From NCBI GenBank assembly GCA_964608095.1, contig CAZSMK010000120.1, positions 1-31,784 of the forward strand: 31,784 nt of DNA. The letters are read 5' to 3'. Within the stretch, counting starts at the first letter, position 1. Each line of letters starts with the position of its first letter. This document shows, in pieces, positions 1 to 6,782 of this stretch. Position numbers and translations under genes: made by a program. The notes under the pieces are model-generated. The model saw only the letters and a program-made list of their open reading frames with translations, was not told where the DNA came from and made no database searches. Source of the DNA: CAZSMK01 sp964608095. GTDB taxonomy: Bacteria; Sumerlaeota; Sumerlaeia; MWCT01; JAGHBZ01.

Positions 1-174
1 ACCCGATTCCTGCACAAGATCGCCCGAAGCAGTTGGTGCAGAAACACTTTCTGTATGCTGTTGTTGCGATTGAGCAGGAGAGAGAATCCGAGCGGCTATA
101 ATAACGACACCTATAAGAAGCACAATCGCACAGACAATTATTACTATTCTCTTTTTTTGATTAACAAGGCTCAT
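1..174 (-). CDS. Membrane-anchored protein, N-terminal fragment (cut by window edge)
   Basis: An open frame starts at an ATG at 174 and runs leftward off the window, giving the first 58 residues. It begins with a short basic segment (QKKR), then one strongly hydrophobic helix at about residues 10-30, then a Gln/Ser/Pro-rich stretch. That is the layout of a single-pass inner-membrane protein with a flexible periplasmic linker. No good Shine-Dalgarno sequence is visible upstream. It follows folC and a small zinc-ribbon gene on the same strand. Because E. coli has folC followed by dedD (SPOR domain), a SPOR-domain protein is one possibility, but the diagnostic C-terminal part lies outside the window and this is only inference. 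Confidence 0.6.
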   Translation of the reverse strand, partial: MSLVNQKKRIVIIVCAIVLLIGVVIIAARILSPAQSQQQHTESVSAPTASGDLVQESG

Positions 175-200
175 ATCGGTTTTAATGCGGGAATTTCAGG

Positions 201-250
201 AAAAGTTTAGGATGATCATACTATAGTTATAGGATGAGAATCAAACTTTT
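201..250. repeat. Inverted repeat upstream of the membrane-protein gene
   Basis: AAAAGTTT (201-208) and AAACTTTT (243-250) are perfect 8-bp inverted arms separated by 34 nt. They lie between the zinc-ribbon gene and the leftmost gene. The enclosed AT-rich segment contains TATAGT-like sequence. It could be a regulatory site or a chance AT-rich symmetry. Confidence 0.3.
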
Positions 251-274
251 ATATCTAATAAGAAGCGCTCTCTT

Positions 275-622
275 CTAAATCGTTATGTTCCCGCATCTTG
301 GACACTCATGTTTCCCATGAAGTTCTTCACCGCAGAAGTTGCAATATTTGGGTTTGGAACTATTCCCTCCGACAATCAATCCGCTCTGAAGAATACGGCG
401 TTCGGGTTCCGGTAAATCCTCTTCACCATCGGATTCTTCACCGAACAACGTGTCAGCTTTGTCGTATTTGAATCTTATCAGATAGAGCGTTAAGTCAATG
501 AAGTAATCAAGAAAATCAGGGTCTTCCTTATAAATGCCCATGTAAAGTTTGAGATTGCTTCTCAAGATGTTCTTAATCTCATCAAGAGAAATTTTTTCTT
601 TACTTGTGCGAAAAGGTGACAT
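275..622 (-). CDS. Small protein with C-terminal zinc ribbon
   Basis: This encodes 115 residues. The first ~60 are helical and fairly hydrophobic (FLDYFIDLTLYLIRF at about 37-51). An acidic linker follows at about 61-75, and the C-terminus is a four-cysteine zinc knuckle: C94-x2-C97-x9-C107-x2-C110. I do not recognise a named family. It lies 39 nt downstream of folC on the same strand, so it is probably cotranscribed with it. The zinc ribbon suggests binding to protein or nucleic acid, but no function can be assigned. Confidence 0.7.
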   Translation of the reverse strand: MSPFRTSKEKISLDEIKNILRSNLKLYMGIYKEDPDFLDYFIDLTLYLIRFKYDKADTLFGEESDGEEDLPEPERRILQSGLIVGGNSSKPKYCNFCGEELHGKHECPRCGNITI

Positions 623-661
623 CAGTTCCCTGCTTTCTTTTTAATATTGACAGTATAAAGG

Positions 662-2044
662 TCAGGCAATATCTATGTCAAACTGAGATTTTAACAACAC
701 TCTTAACTCTTTTTTTATCAACGATATAGAATAAAAGGTGCCGCATGAAATCAACGACTGGTACTTACCGGTTTTGATAAGAGTGAGGGCGTGACAGACT
801 GCGCTTTGAAGATCAGAAAAACATTTCGCCTCGAGTCCCTTGAGAGAGGCAAGTTCATACACGAAACCGGGTGAAATTGTCCGCGGAGTCGGCGCCGGGT
901 AGCAGAGCAACAGCGAATCCGGCTCTCTTTCTTTTATGATGTCAAGTATCGTTTTCACATCTTTATCAGCAAGAAGACTGAAGAGAAAGATCACCCGGTT
1001 TCCTTTTTTGAGCTCGTGATGTGTATCAAGCAATCCCTTTATGGAAAGTGGACAATGGGCTCCATCAAGGATGATTAAAGGTTTATGTGCAATTACTTCC
1101 ACTCGACCGGAAAGATGCCATTCGTTGATTCCACGCACCACTGCATCATCGGAGATAGTTACATTCATTTGCCTGAGCGCAGAGACAGCAGTTAATGATG
1201 TGCGAATATTTTTGACCTGGTGTTCACCAAGCATAGAGGTGTGTAAATCCAGCTTCGAGTTATCCAGAGTAACCGAAAGTTTCTGTATATAATTCTCAAC
1301 TATACGTTTGTTTACCTTAACACATTCCTCGCTGTGAAAGAGGGGTGCGTCGTTCTTCATCGCTGCATCTGCGACGATACCTCGTGCACATTCGTAAGTC
1401 TGTTCCTGTAAAACTACGGGAACGCCGGGTTTTATAATGCCTGCTTTTTCACAGCTTATCTCTTCGAGGCTTTCGCCGAGTAAGTGCTGGTGGTCATAGC
1501 TGATCGACGTAATAATACAGAGAAGGGGTTTAATAATGTTAGTGGCATCGAGTCGTCCGCCCACTCCCGTTTCAATTACCGCAAAGTCTACGGAACTTCG
1601 ATTGAAATAAATAAATGCCGTTGCCGTAAGGAGTTCGAAGATACTCCGGAACAAGCCGGAATCCGGAGAACCGATCTCGCGCCAGACGTTACGCAAGACA
1701 CTCATGATTTCGGCGAACTCGTCACGTGAAATCCACATCCCGTTTAGTTGTATCCGTTCTCGGTATTCATAAATATGAGGGGAGGAGTAAAACCCGGTTT
1801 TATAACCCGCCGCAACAAGAATGCTCGTAAGAAGCGAGCCGGTTGACCCTTTCCCTTTTGATCCTGCAATATGAATTAGACGCAATGAATCTTGTGGATT
1901 ATGTAGATGGTCAAGGAATTCCTTGAAGCCTCCAAGAGAGTATCGCTCAGCCTGGAGTCCCTTCAACCCTTGCCGTTCATAATCAAGAAACCCATTGAGC
2001 CATTCTATAATCTCATCAAACCTCGTCTTTACTTTCTCAGTCAT
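662..2044 (-). CDS. folC: Bifunctional folylpolyglutamate synthase / dihydrofolate synthase
   Basis: The product adds glutamate to dihydropteroate and/or reduced folates in an ATP-dependent reaction in the cytosol (folate biosynthesis and retention). The 460-residue length is normal for the family. Visible Mur-ligase-type features are the P-loop GSKGKGST at residues 61-68, the ETGVGGRLDATN segment, SYDHQHLLG followed by the EKAGIIKPGVPVV block, and ILDGAHCP in the C-terminal ligase domain. The start is the ATG at 2044, which gives the expected N-terminal helix. The Shine-Dalgarno sequence is weak. It is transcribed divergently from the lipoprotein operon and is the first gene of a leftward group. 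Whether it has both activities or only one cannot be told by eye. Confidence 0.95.
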   Translation of the reverse strand: MTEKVKTRFDEIIEWLNGFLDYERQGLKGLQAERYSLGGFKEFLDHLHNPQDSLRLIHIAGSKGKGSTGSLLTSILVAAGYKTGFYSSPHIYEYRERIQLNGMWISRDEFAEIMSVLRNVWREIGSPDSGLFRSIFELLTATAFIYFNRSSVDFAVIETGVGGRLDATNIIKPLLCIITSISYDHQHLLGESLEEISCEKAGIIKPGVPVVLQEQTYECARGIVADAAMKNDAPLFHSEECVKVNKRIVENYIQKLSVTLDNSKLDLHTSMLGEHQVKNIRTSLTAVSALRQMNVTISDDAVVRGINEWHLSGRVEVIAHKPLIILDGAHCPLSIKGLLDTHHELKKGNRVIFLFSLLADKDVKTILDIIKEREPDSLLLCYPAPTPRTISPGFVYELASLKGLEAKCFSDLQSAVCHALTLIKTGKYQSLISCGTFYSISLIKKELRVLLKSQFDIDIA

Positions 2045-2061
2045 CTTTATAGTTCTATGGC

Positions 2062-2090
2062 TTGACAGTAATCCGGATTTTTTCCTTAAT
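2062..2090 (+). promoter_or_regulatory. Probable sigma70-type promoter of the lipoprotein operon
   Basis: A consensus -35 TTGACA (2062-2067) is followed after 17 nt by CTTAAT (2085-2090, 4 of 6 matches to TATAAT). Transcription would start near 2097, which agrees with translation starting at 2156 rather than at the upstream ATG at 2096. Confidence 0.45.
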
Positions 2091-2143
2091 AAAGATTGCC
2101 AAAGGTTATTACGATATTGAACAATTATAGTATTCCATTGTCC

Positions 2144-2150
2144 GGGAGGA
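2144..2150 (+). promoter_or_regulatory. Ribosome binding site fixing the lipoprotein start
   Basis: GGGAGGA lies 5 nt before the ATG at 2156. It selects that ATG, which opens a proper lipoprotein signal peptide, over the in-frame ATG at 2096. Confidence 0.7.
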
Positions 2151-2155
2151 AGTCA

Positions 2156-2716
2156 ATGAAACTGAGGAAAATTCAAATCGGCATAGGCGCCGTGCTGATC
2201 ATAACGCTTTTCTTGTGTGGATGCGCATTTAACAGAAACCCGAAATTCGATGTTAGACCGGTTACGGGCGAACCGATTATGGTGAAACGATACCCAAAAT
2301 ATCCGGGATGGTTCGAGCTCTTGTTCTGGCAAACACGCGAATATCGTAAAAATACACGTGAGCTGTCTTATCTTCTTTCTGACGACCAGGAAAAAATTAT
2401 CTCTCAATATGGTCAGCCTGATTACCTTCGAAGGGTCTTTTTCTCATCACGGGGAGATCGAGTTCATGAATGGTTGTATTGGGAAAAACAACGAGTGGTT
2501 CAATTTGTACAGGGAATTCTCGTGTGGGACGGACAGCTTACCGACTACGAAAAAACCATCCTTTTACATGGACGCCCGACAGACATAATGCTCACGACAA
2601 CCGATGAGCTCAACACGCGAAAACTATGGATCGAGTACCGCCGCTTATTCGGCATGAGACACCGGTATTTCTTTTTTGTCAATGACCGTCTCGTGATGGC
2701 TAAAGAGGATATTTAA
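2156..2716 (+). CDS. Lipoprotein with two BamE-like repeats
   Basis: This 186-residue protein begins with MKLRKI, a hydrophobic core and the lipobox L-C-G-C with lipidated Cys23, so it is a predicted membrane-anchored lipoprotein. The mature part holds two copies of one pattern: a helix 'L-S/T-D-x-x-(E)-K-x-I', then 'YGQPD' or 'HGRPTD', and about 25 residues later a W-x-Y/W aromatic strand. This resembles the small alpha/beta fold of BamE/SmpA-type outer-membrane lipoproteins, duplicated. That link is inferred from pattern, not search. It lies 15 nt before a TPR lipoprotein gene, so the two products probably act together in the cell envelope. Confidence 0.75.
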   Translation: MKLRKIQIGIGAVLIITLFLCGCAFNRNPKFDVRPVTGEPIMVKRYPKYPGWFELLFWQTREYRKNTRELSYLLSDDQEKIISQYGQPDYLRRVFFSSRGDRVHEWLYWEKQRVVQFVQGILVWDGQLTDYEKTILLHGRPTDIMLTTTDELNTRKLWIEYRRLFGMRHRYFFFVNDRLVMAKEDI

Positions 2717-2731
2717 TCGAGGACTTGAACC

Positions 2732-4054
2732 ATGAATGTACTTAAGAGAGTTATCTTAGCCGGGACCTTATTATTAATCGGTATAGTGAGCTTTGGATGC
2801 CACCCGGAACAGCGCCGAATTATGGAACGCCGCTCCGCTATCGATCTCTATGGCGAAGCCACCAAGCTGGAAGAAGAACACAACTATCAGGAAGCCCTTG
2901 ACCTCTTGCTTCAAGCCGCTGAATTGTCACCTCGCCCCGCTGTCTTTTATCACATCGGACATTGCTACCGGATGTTGGGAGAAAAGATGCGGGCAAGGGA
3001 ATATCTCCAGCGCGCCCTTGATTCCGAGCCGGATTATACCTTAGCCAGAATGGAACTCGACGAAATCGAACGCAGCCTTCAGGTGGATTCAATAAAGGAT
3101 ACCGCATCTGAGAAGTTATACTCCCCCGCCGGGAATGATTCCCGTAATAGAGAAATTACAGCATCCGAAAAAAATAAAAGCCAAAACGTGAACCTCCAGG
3201 ATTCGGAATATGTTGCCAATGTAGAATTCATCATGGATGAGGATGTTGTAGTTGCAGAATCGGAAGAGACCTCCAGAATGGTTGCACACGTAATAACTCC
3301 TTCCGAAGCGTCCCCCGGTCAGCCTGAGGAAAAGAGCGAAGTTCCATCCTATAACGAGGCAAAAAAAGTCCTTTTTCCGAAGCTGTATGGTAAAGAAAGG
3401 GAAAGAATCGACAAAGAAATCGAACAATCCGTTGAGAAGAGTGTTAACCTGGACGACCCCCTGCACTATCACTATGAAAAGGGGAACTATTATAAGGAAC
3501 GCAAGTTGTGGCGAGAGGCAGTGAACGAATACCGCCTGGCTCTTGATGCCGATCCCGCTCATGCTGGTTCAATTTTGGGATTGGCTGAAGTATATGAAGA
3601 AACTGATGAATACGAGAAAGCCAGGACCTGTTTTGAGGAGGGACTCCAAACCTCTCCTGACGACGTCGAGATGCTCTTCGAAGCATCGGTGTTTTTCCTG
3701 AAACAGCAAAAATACGACCGGGCAATTACGTTACTGGAACGCATGGAGAATCTCCAACCTGACAATCCCAAGGTTCATAACAATCTCGGTATTGCATGGT
3801 TGCGAAAAGAACGCTTCGCTCTTGCGGAACAATCCTTAACGACCGCCATCGAGAAAGACCCGACGTTCGTTAAAGGGTATTTCAACCTTGGCATCCTCTA
3901 TGATAGATACATCAAAGACATGAATAAAGCGCTCCAGATGTACAAGAGGTATATTGAATTAAAGGGCGAAAAAGCAGACCTTGCAGAGCGATGGATACGC
4001 GAAATCGAGGCGAAACAGGCGAGGGAAAAAACACTGTCTATCCCGGAACAATGA
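2732..4054 (+). CDS. TPR-repeat lipoprotein
   Basis: This 440-residue protein has a signal peptide ending in the lipobox S-F-G-C (Cys23), so it is predicted to be lipidated and exported. An N-terminal TPR pair (about residues 36-110, 'YQEALDLLLQAAEL', 'MRAREYLQRALDSEP') is followed by a low-complexity, charged linker (about 115-215). A C-terminal block of about five TPRs follows (about 246-425, for example 'WREAVNEYRLALDADP', 'YEKARTCFEEGLQTSP'). TPR proteins are protein-protein scaffolds; with the upstream lipoprotein and a nearby pilT, an envelope or pilus assembly role is possible but unproven. It is translationally coupled to the next gene through ATGA. Confidence 0.85.
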   Translation: MNVLKRVILAGTLLLIGIVSFGCHPEQRRIMERRSAIDLYGEATKLEEEHNYQEALDLLLQAAELSPRPAVFYHIGHCYRMLGEKMRAREYLQRALDSEPDYTLARMELDEIERSLQVDSIKDTASEKLYSPAGNDSRNREITASEKNKSQNVNLQDSEYVANVEFIMDEDVVVAESEETSRMVAHVITPSEASPGQPEEKSEVPSYNEAKKVLFPKLYGKERERIDKEIEQSVEKSVNLDDPLHYHYEKGNYYKERKLWREAVNEYRLALDADPAHAGSILGLAEVYEETDEYEKARTCFEEGLQTSPDDVEMLFEASVFFLKQQKYDRAITLLERMENLQPDNPKVHNNLGIAWLRKERFALAEQSLTTAIEKDPTFVKGYFNLGILYDRYIKDMNKALQMYKRYIELKGEKADLAERWIREIEAKQAREKTLSIPEQ

Positions 4055-4275
4055 ATACCGATGAATTTGAAATAATAATAGAACGCGATGGGACGATATA
4101 TGTCAAATTTGAAGGAATGGAAGAAAAACAGGTGCGCAAATATCAGGAAATTATAGAAGAGGCAATCGGTCCTATACGCGAAGTCATCAAACTAACTGAT
4201 GAAGGGACTCCGCCGGGTGGGGTCAGGTTTATCGCCAGGGATCAAAAAGAAATCGAGCAAGGTCAGGGTTCCTGA
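4051..4275 (+). CDS. Small conserved hypothetical protein (DUF2997-like?)
   Basis: This encodes 74 residues. The start ATG at 4051 overlaps the TGA of the TPR lipoprotein (ATGA), so translation is coupled; an in-frame ATG at 3991 lies inside the previous gene and is less likely. The N-terminal half reads as beta strands around 'ERDGTIYVKFEGM', followed by a helix ending in 'EEAIGPI'. The arrangement (strand, DG turn, strand, helix ending in a Gly) resembles the DUF2997 family of small proteins, but that comparison is from memory and weak. No signal peptide is present, so unlike its two operon partners it should stay in the cytoplasm. Confidence 0.6.
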   Translation: MNTDEFEIIIERDGTIYVKFEGMEEKQVRKYQEIIEEAIGPIREVIKLTDEGTPPGGVRFIARDQKEIEQGQGS

Positions 4276-4372
4276 CGGCTTCACTTTGCATCTATTCCTG
4301 CTTTTACATACCTGTTTCAAGCCCTCGCTTCTTTATTACACGCACACGATTGTCATAACGTTTGTCTTTTCA

Positions 4373-4393
4373 ACCGTCAAAACTATTGACGGT
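4373..4393. repeat. Perfect 8-bp inverted repeat between the lipoprotein operon and pilT
   Basis: ACCGTCAA (4373-4380) and TTGACGGT (4386-4393) form a perfect stem with a 5-nt loop. No T-run follows, so it is not a typical intrinsic terminator. It lies just upstream of a candidate pilT promoter and could be an operator or a weak transcript-end hairpin. Confidence 0.4.
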
Positions 4394-4401
4394 ATATGTC
4401 C

Positions 4402-4428
4402 TTGAATAGTAAGTAGGGTTTATATAAT
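4402..4428 (+). promoter_or_regulatory. Possible pilT promoter
   Basis: A perfect -10 TATAAT (4423-4428) is preceded after 15 nt by TTGAAT (4402-4407). The spacer is shorter than the 17-nt optimum, so the call is tentative. It lies about 60 nt before the pilT ATG. Confidence 0.4.
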
Positions 4429-4486
4429 CGCCCTGTGAGTATTTGTGATATTTTTCTAACTTCATGGATAAGGACGTTTCAAAGTT

Positions 4487-5533
4487 ATGGAATTAATAAG
4501 TTTACTCAAAGAAGCTATCGGGCTCAATGCATCCGACTTACATATTTCGCGCGACGTGCCTCCTACGGTACGTGTCGATGGCGAACTTAGATTTCTTGAA
4601 TATCCACCTCTTCATCCCGAAGACTGCATGAAGCTCATATACAACGTACTGAACGATGAACAGCGGTCGCATTTCGAGATGAACTGGGAGCTTGACTTCT
4701 CGATGGAGATTCGAGGGGTAGGACGGTTTCGCTCCAACATACATCGGCAGCGCGGTACCGTCGAAGGCGCGTTTAGAATTGTCCACGAACAGATCAAGTC
4801 CATTTCTCAACTCGGTCTTCCTCAAGTCCTCGTTGAAATTGCACGTAAAGATAACGGTCTGATCCTTATTACAGGACCGACGGGGTCGGGTAAAACTACC
4901 ACCATGGCGGCAATGATCGACCAGATAAACCGTGAACGGCGGTGCGTTATCGTGACTATTGAAGACCCTATCGAGTATGTCCATCGACCGAAATCAAGTA
5001 TCGTGAAACAACGCGAACTCTTTATGGACACCAAGAGTTTTTCGACCGCATTACGTCATGTCCTCCGCCAGGATCCCGATGTCATCTGTATCGGTGAGAT
5101 GCGCGATCTCGAGACGATAAGCACCGCACTCATGGCGGCGGAAACCGGACACCTCGTCATCGCCACCCTCCATACGCCGGATGCCGTCCAGACTGTTGAC
5201 CGTATTATTGACGTTTTCCCCCCGCATCAGCAGCAACAGGTAAGAATCCAGCTGGCAAATACGCTTCAGTGTATCGCCGCCCAGCAGTTGCTTCCTGTCG
5301 CAGGCGGTGGTGGTCGCGTAGTGTCTGTCGAAATCCTCCTTGCCACTATTGCCGCCCGGAAGATTATTCGCTCCGCAAAAAGCGAACAACTTACCACTCT
5401 CATCCAGACCAGCTACGACCAGGGTATGGTTACAATGGACAAATCCTTGAAAGAACTATATCTGAAAGGGCTGATCACTTACGACATGGCAATCAGCAAG
5501 GCGAAATATCCCGATTCATTCGACGCCATCTAA
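4487..5533 (+). CDS. pilT: Type IV pilus retraction ATPase (PilT-type)
   Basis: This hexameric cytosolic ATPase drives type IV pilus disassembly (twitching, adhesion, DNA uptake). The 348 residues match the family length. Motifs are Walker A GPTGSGKT (130-137, Lys136), the Asp box TIEDPIEY, Walker B VICIGEMRD with Glu204, and the His box GHLVIATLHT with His222 and His229. A variant of the PilT-specific AIRNLIRE element is present as AARKIIRSAKSEQL near the C-terminus. This last motif separates PilT from the extension ATPase PilB. No other pil gene is in the window, so the pilus apparatus must be encoded elsewhere. The Shine-Dalgarno sequence (AAGGA at about 4468) is rather far from the ATG. 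Confidence 0.93.
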   Translation: MELISLLKEAIGLNASDLHISRDVPPTVRVDGELRFLEYPPLHPEDCMKLIYNVLNDEQRSHFEMNWELDFSMEIRGVGRFRSNIHRQRGTVEGAFRIVHEQIKSISQLGLPQVLVEIARKDNGLILITGPTGSGKTTTMAAMIDQINRERRCVIVTIEDPIEYVHRPKSSIVKQRELFMDTKSFSTALRHVLRQDPDVICIGEMRDLETISTALMAAETGHLVIATLHTPDAVQTVDRIIDVFPPHQQQQVRIQLANTLQCIAAQQLLPVAGGGGRVVSVEILLATIAARKIIRSAKSEQLTTLIQTSYDQGMVTMDKSLKELYLKGLITYDMAISKAKYPDSFDAI

Positions 5534-5547
5534 AGACCCAACCGACT

Positions 5548-5988
5548 TCAGTGGTGCTTCTTTTCTGTTTCCTCGGGGGTCTCTTTTCTTTTCTTGATAG
5601 AATTTGCCGGGGGTAGATCGATTTTTGTTCGAATGATCCGTTCGAGGTCCTGTATCATGTGCCCTTGAATTGTCATTATGCGCGCCATGGCACGCACTTT
5701 GACGAGAATAATTTCGAGAGTAGCGATCCCCGCTATCACAAGGAGTATAATCCACGCCTTCAAAAAACGGAGATAGAGTTCTACATTTTTAGGGGGAAGA
5801 AGATAAAGTAGTGTAACCATAAAGCCCAACCCCGCTATAAAGAGCAACGCCATTACCAACACTTCCCACCACTTCATCTGAACCTGCTCGCGCAGTTGAT
5901 AATATTCCAGAATATCGCGCGCCTTGAGCGTGGCAAACACTTCGCGGCTCAGCACTTCCGGATCCCTCGAATATGGCCTTTTCAGCAT
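5548..5988 (-). CDS. Small membrane protein, two transmembrane helices
   Basis: This 146-residue protein has a charged N-terminal 38 residues, two hydrophobic helices (about 43-65 and 75-95) joined by a short loop containing LPP, and a long C-terminal helix with MIQDLERIIRTKI. The tail is very charged (KKRKETPEETEKKHH). I do not recognise a family. It is 21 nt downstream of the 101-residue gene on the same strand, so they likely form an operon. It faces pilT tail to tail with 14 nt between stop codons, and no clear terminator is visible there. Confidence 0.7.
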   Translation of the reverse strand: MLKRPYSRDPEVLSREVFATLKARDILEYYQLREQVQMKWWEVLVMALLFIAGLGFMVTLLYLLPPKNVELYLRFLKAWIILLVIAGIATLEIILVKVRAMARIMTIQGHMIQDLERIIRTKIDLPPANSIKKRKETPEETEKKHH

Positions 5989-6009
5989 ATATCTTTTCCA
6001 CGCAATGTA

Positions 6010-6315
6010 TCAGGATTCAGAACTTGTCACGATTCTTGTAACTTCGATGTCGATATCGTCGACGAAGGCAAATGCAGCGAGGTCCTTCAACAAAACCGTT
6101 CCCGTCAATTCGTCCACACCTTCTTCCCATTTGTCGATGCTGTCTAAAACGAGTGTCAGGAGAAAGCGATCCACCTCGCCATGGATAGGACGTTCGATGC
6201 TATATTGCCGGGCGCCCCATTTCTTGAACTTCAAAAAATTCATCTTTGCCCAACTTTGAAGCTCCGAGATGCTCTTATCCGGCATCAGGTGTATGCTATA
6301 CACGACTCGGTACAT
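6010..6315 (-). CDS. Small hypothetical protein, possible ferredoxin-like fold
   Basis: This encodes 101 residues with no signal or membrane segment. The order of predicted elements is beta (YRVVYSIHLM), alpha (SELQSWAKMNFLKFKKW), beta (ARQYSIERP), beta (RFLLTLVLD), alpha (IDKWEEGVDELTG), beta (DIDIEVTRIV), which suggests a small ferredoxin-like or dimeric alpha/beta-barrel protein. No family is recognised and no catalytic residues stand out. It is the first gene of a two-gene leftward operon with the small membrane protein. A short near-palindrome, GCTACTTGTAGC, lies 24 nt upstream of its start (6339-6350). Confidence 0.65.
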   Translation of the reverse strand: MYRVVYSIHLMPDKSISELQSWAKMNFLKFKKWGARQYSIERPIHGEVDRFLLTLVLDSIDKWEEGVDELTGTVLLKDLAAFAFVDDIDIEVTRIVTSSES

Positions 6316-6422
6316 GAATTCTTTCCTTTTCTATAAAAGCTACTTGTAGCATAGGACACTCAGACCGAATAGGCAATAATGAAATGGAAAGCAAATAGAT
6401 ATCTCATCCCTCGCGTTTCCCT

Positions 6423-6438
6423 CTGAAAATAGTTTCAG
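6423..6438. repeat. Short perfect hairpin
   Basis: CTGAAA (6423-6428) and TTTCAG (6433-6438) pair perfectly around a 4-nt ATAG loop. No adjoining T-run on either strand supports a terminator. Confidence 0.4.
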
Positions 6439-6468
6439 CGAATCGTTGCTGAGTATCTTTCAAGAGGT

Positions 6469-6518
6469 AACAGCGGGGGAGTATGTAAGAGTCTTAAAAT
6501 TCATAAAACCCTGCTGTT
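6469..6518. repeat. 10-bp imperfect inverted repeat
   Basis: AACAGCGGGG (6469-6478) pairs with CCCTGCTGTT (6509-6518) over 10 bp with one G-U wobble and a 30-nt AT-rich loop. It ends 8 nt before the 9-nt tandem repeat. It may be a transcript structure or a protein-binding site. Confidence 0.4.
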
Positions 6519-6526
6519 GTATATCA

Positions 6527-6553
6527 GTCGGATATGTCGGATCTGTCCGATGG
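6527..6553. repeat. 9-nt tandem repeat, three copies
   Basis: Three direct copies of a degenerate 9-mer stand head to tail: GTCGGATAT, GTCGGATCT and GTCCGATGG. The same type of repeat recurs at 27966. With five flanking bases on the left, the two loci match at 23 of 30 positions. Confidence 0.6.
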
Positions 6554-6782
6554 AACTTTTTGTTTCGCAATGTTCACCCCCCTGACAGTCGAATAAATCA
6601 ATCCTCGAGACCGAGGTAAGAGGTGCAATTTTTGAGATTTGATTCCGAATTCATTTTTTCTTGTGGGATAGGTCAAAGATGATGTTGAGAAGGTCTTGCG
6701 TCCTGCTGTTAACAACAACAAATTGACTTTCGAAATCGTGGATTGATACCCTTGTCTATCACCCTGTTGCGAGGAGGTTGAA

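Larger units (their letters stand above)
6316..6782. other. Divergent intergenic region with hairpins and a tandem repeat
   Basis: No convincing gene lies in these 467 nt; the open frame at 6524-6721 (minus) has no family resemblance and overlaps a tandem repeat. The region contains the near-palindrome at 6339-6350, a perfect hairpin at 6423-6438, a longer hairpin at 6469-6518, a 9-nt tandem repeat at 6527-6553, and the Shine-Dalgarno sequence AGGAGG (6772-6777) of the next gene. No tRNA or known riboswitch was recognised. Confidence 0.6.

Noticed and set aside
6527..6553. Possible CRISPR-like array
   Set aside because: The unit is 9 nt, directly adjacent with no spacers, and no cas genes are present.
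6524..6721. 65-residue minus-strand open frame in the intergenic region
   Set aside because: It has no family resemblance and no ribosome binding site, and it runs through the 9-nt tandem repeat; it looks like chance.
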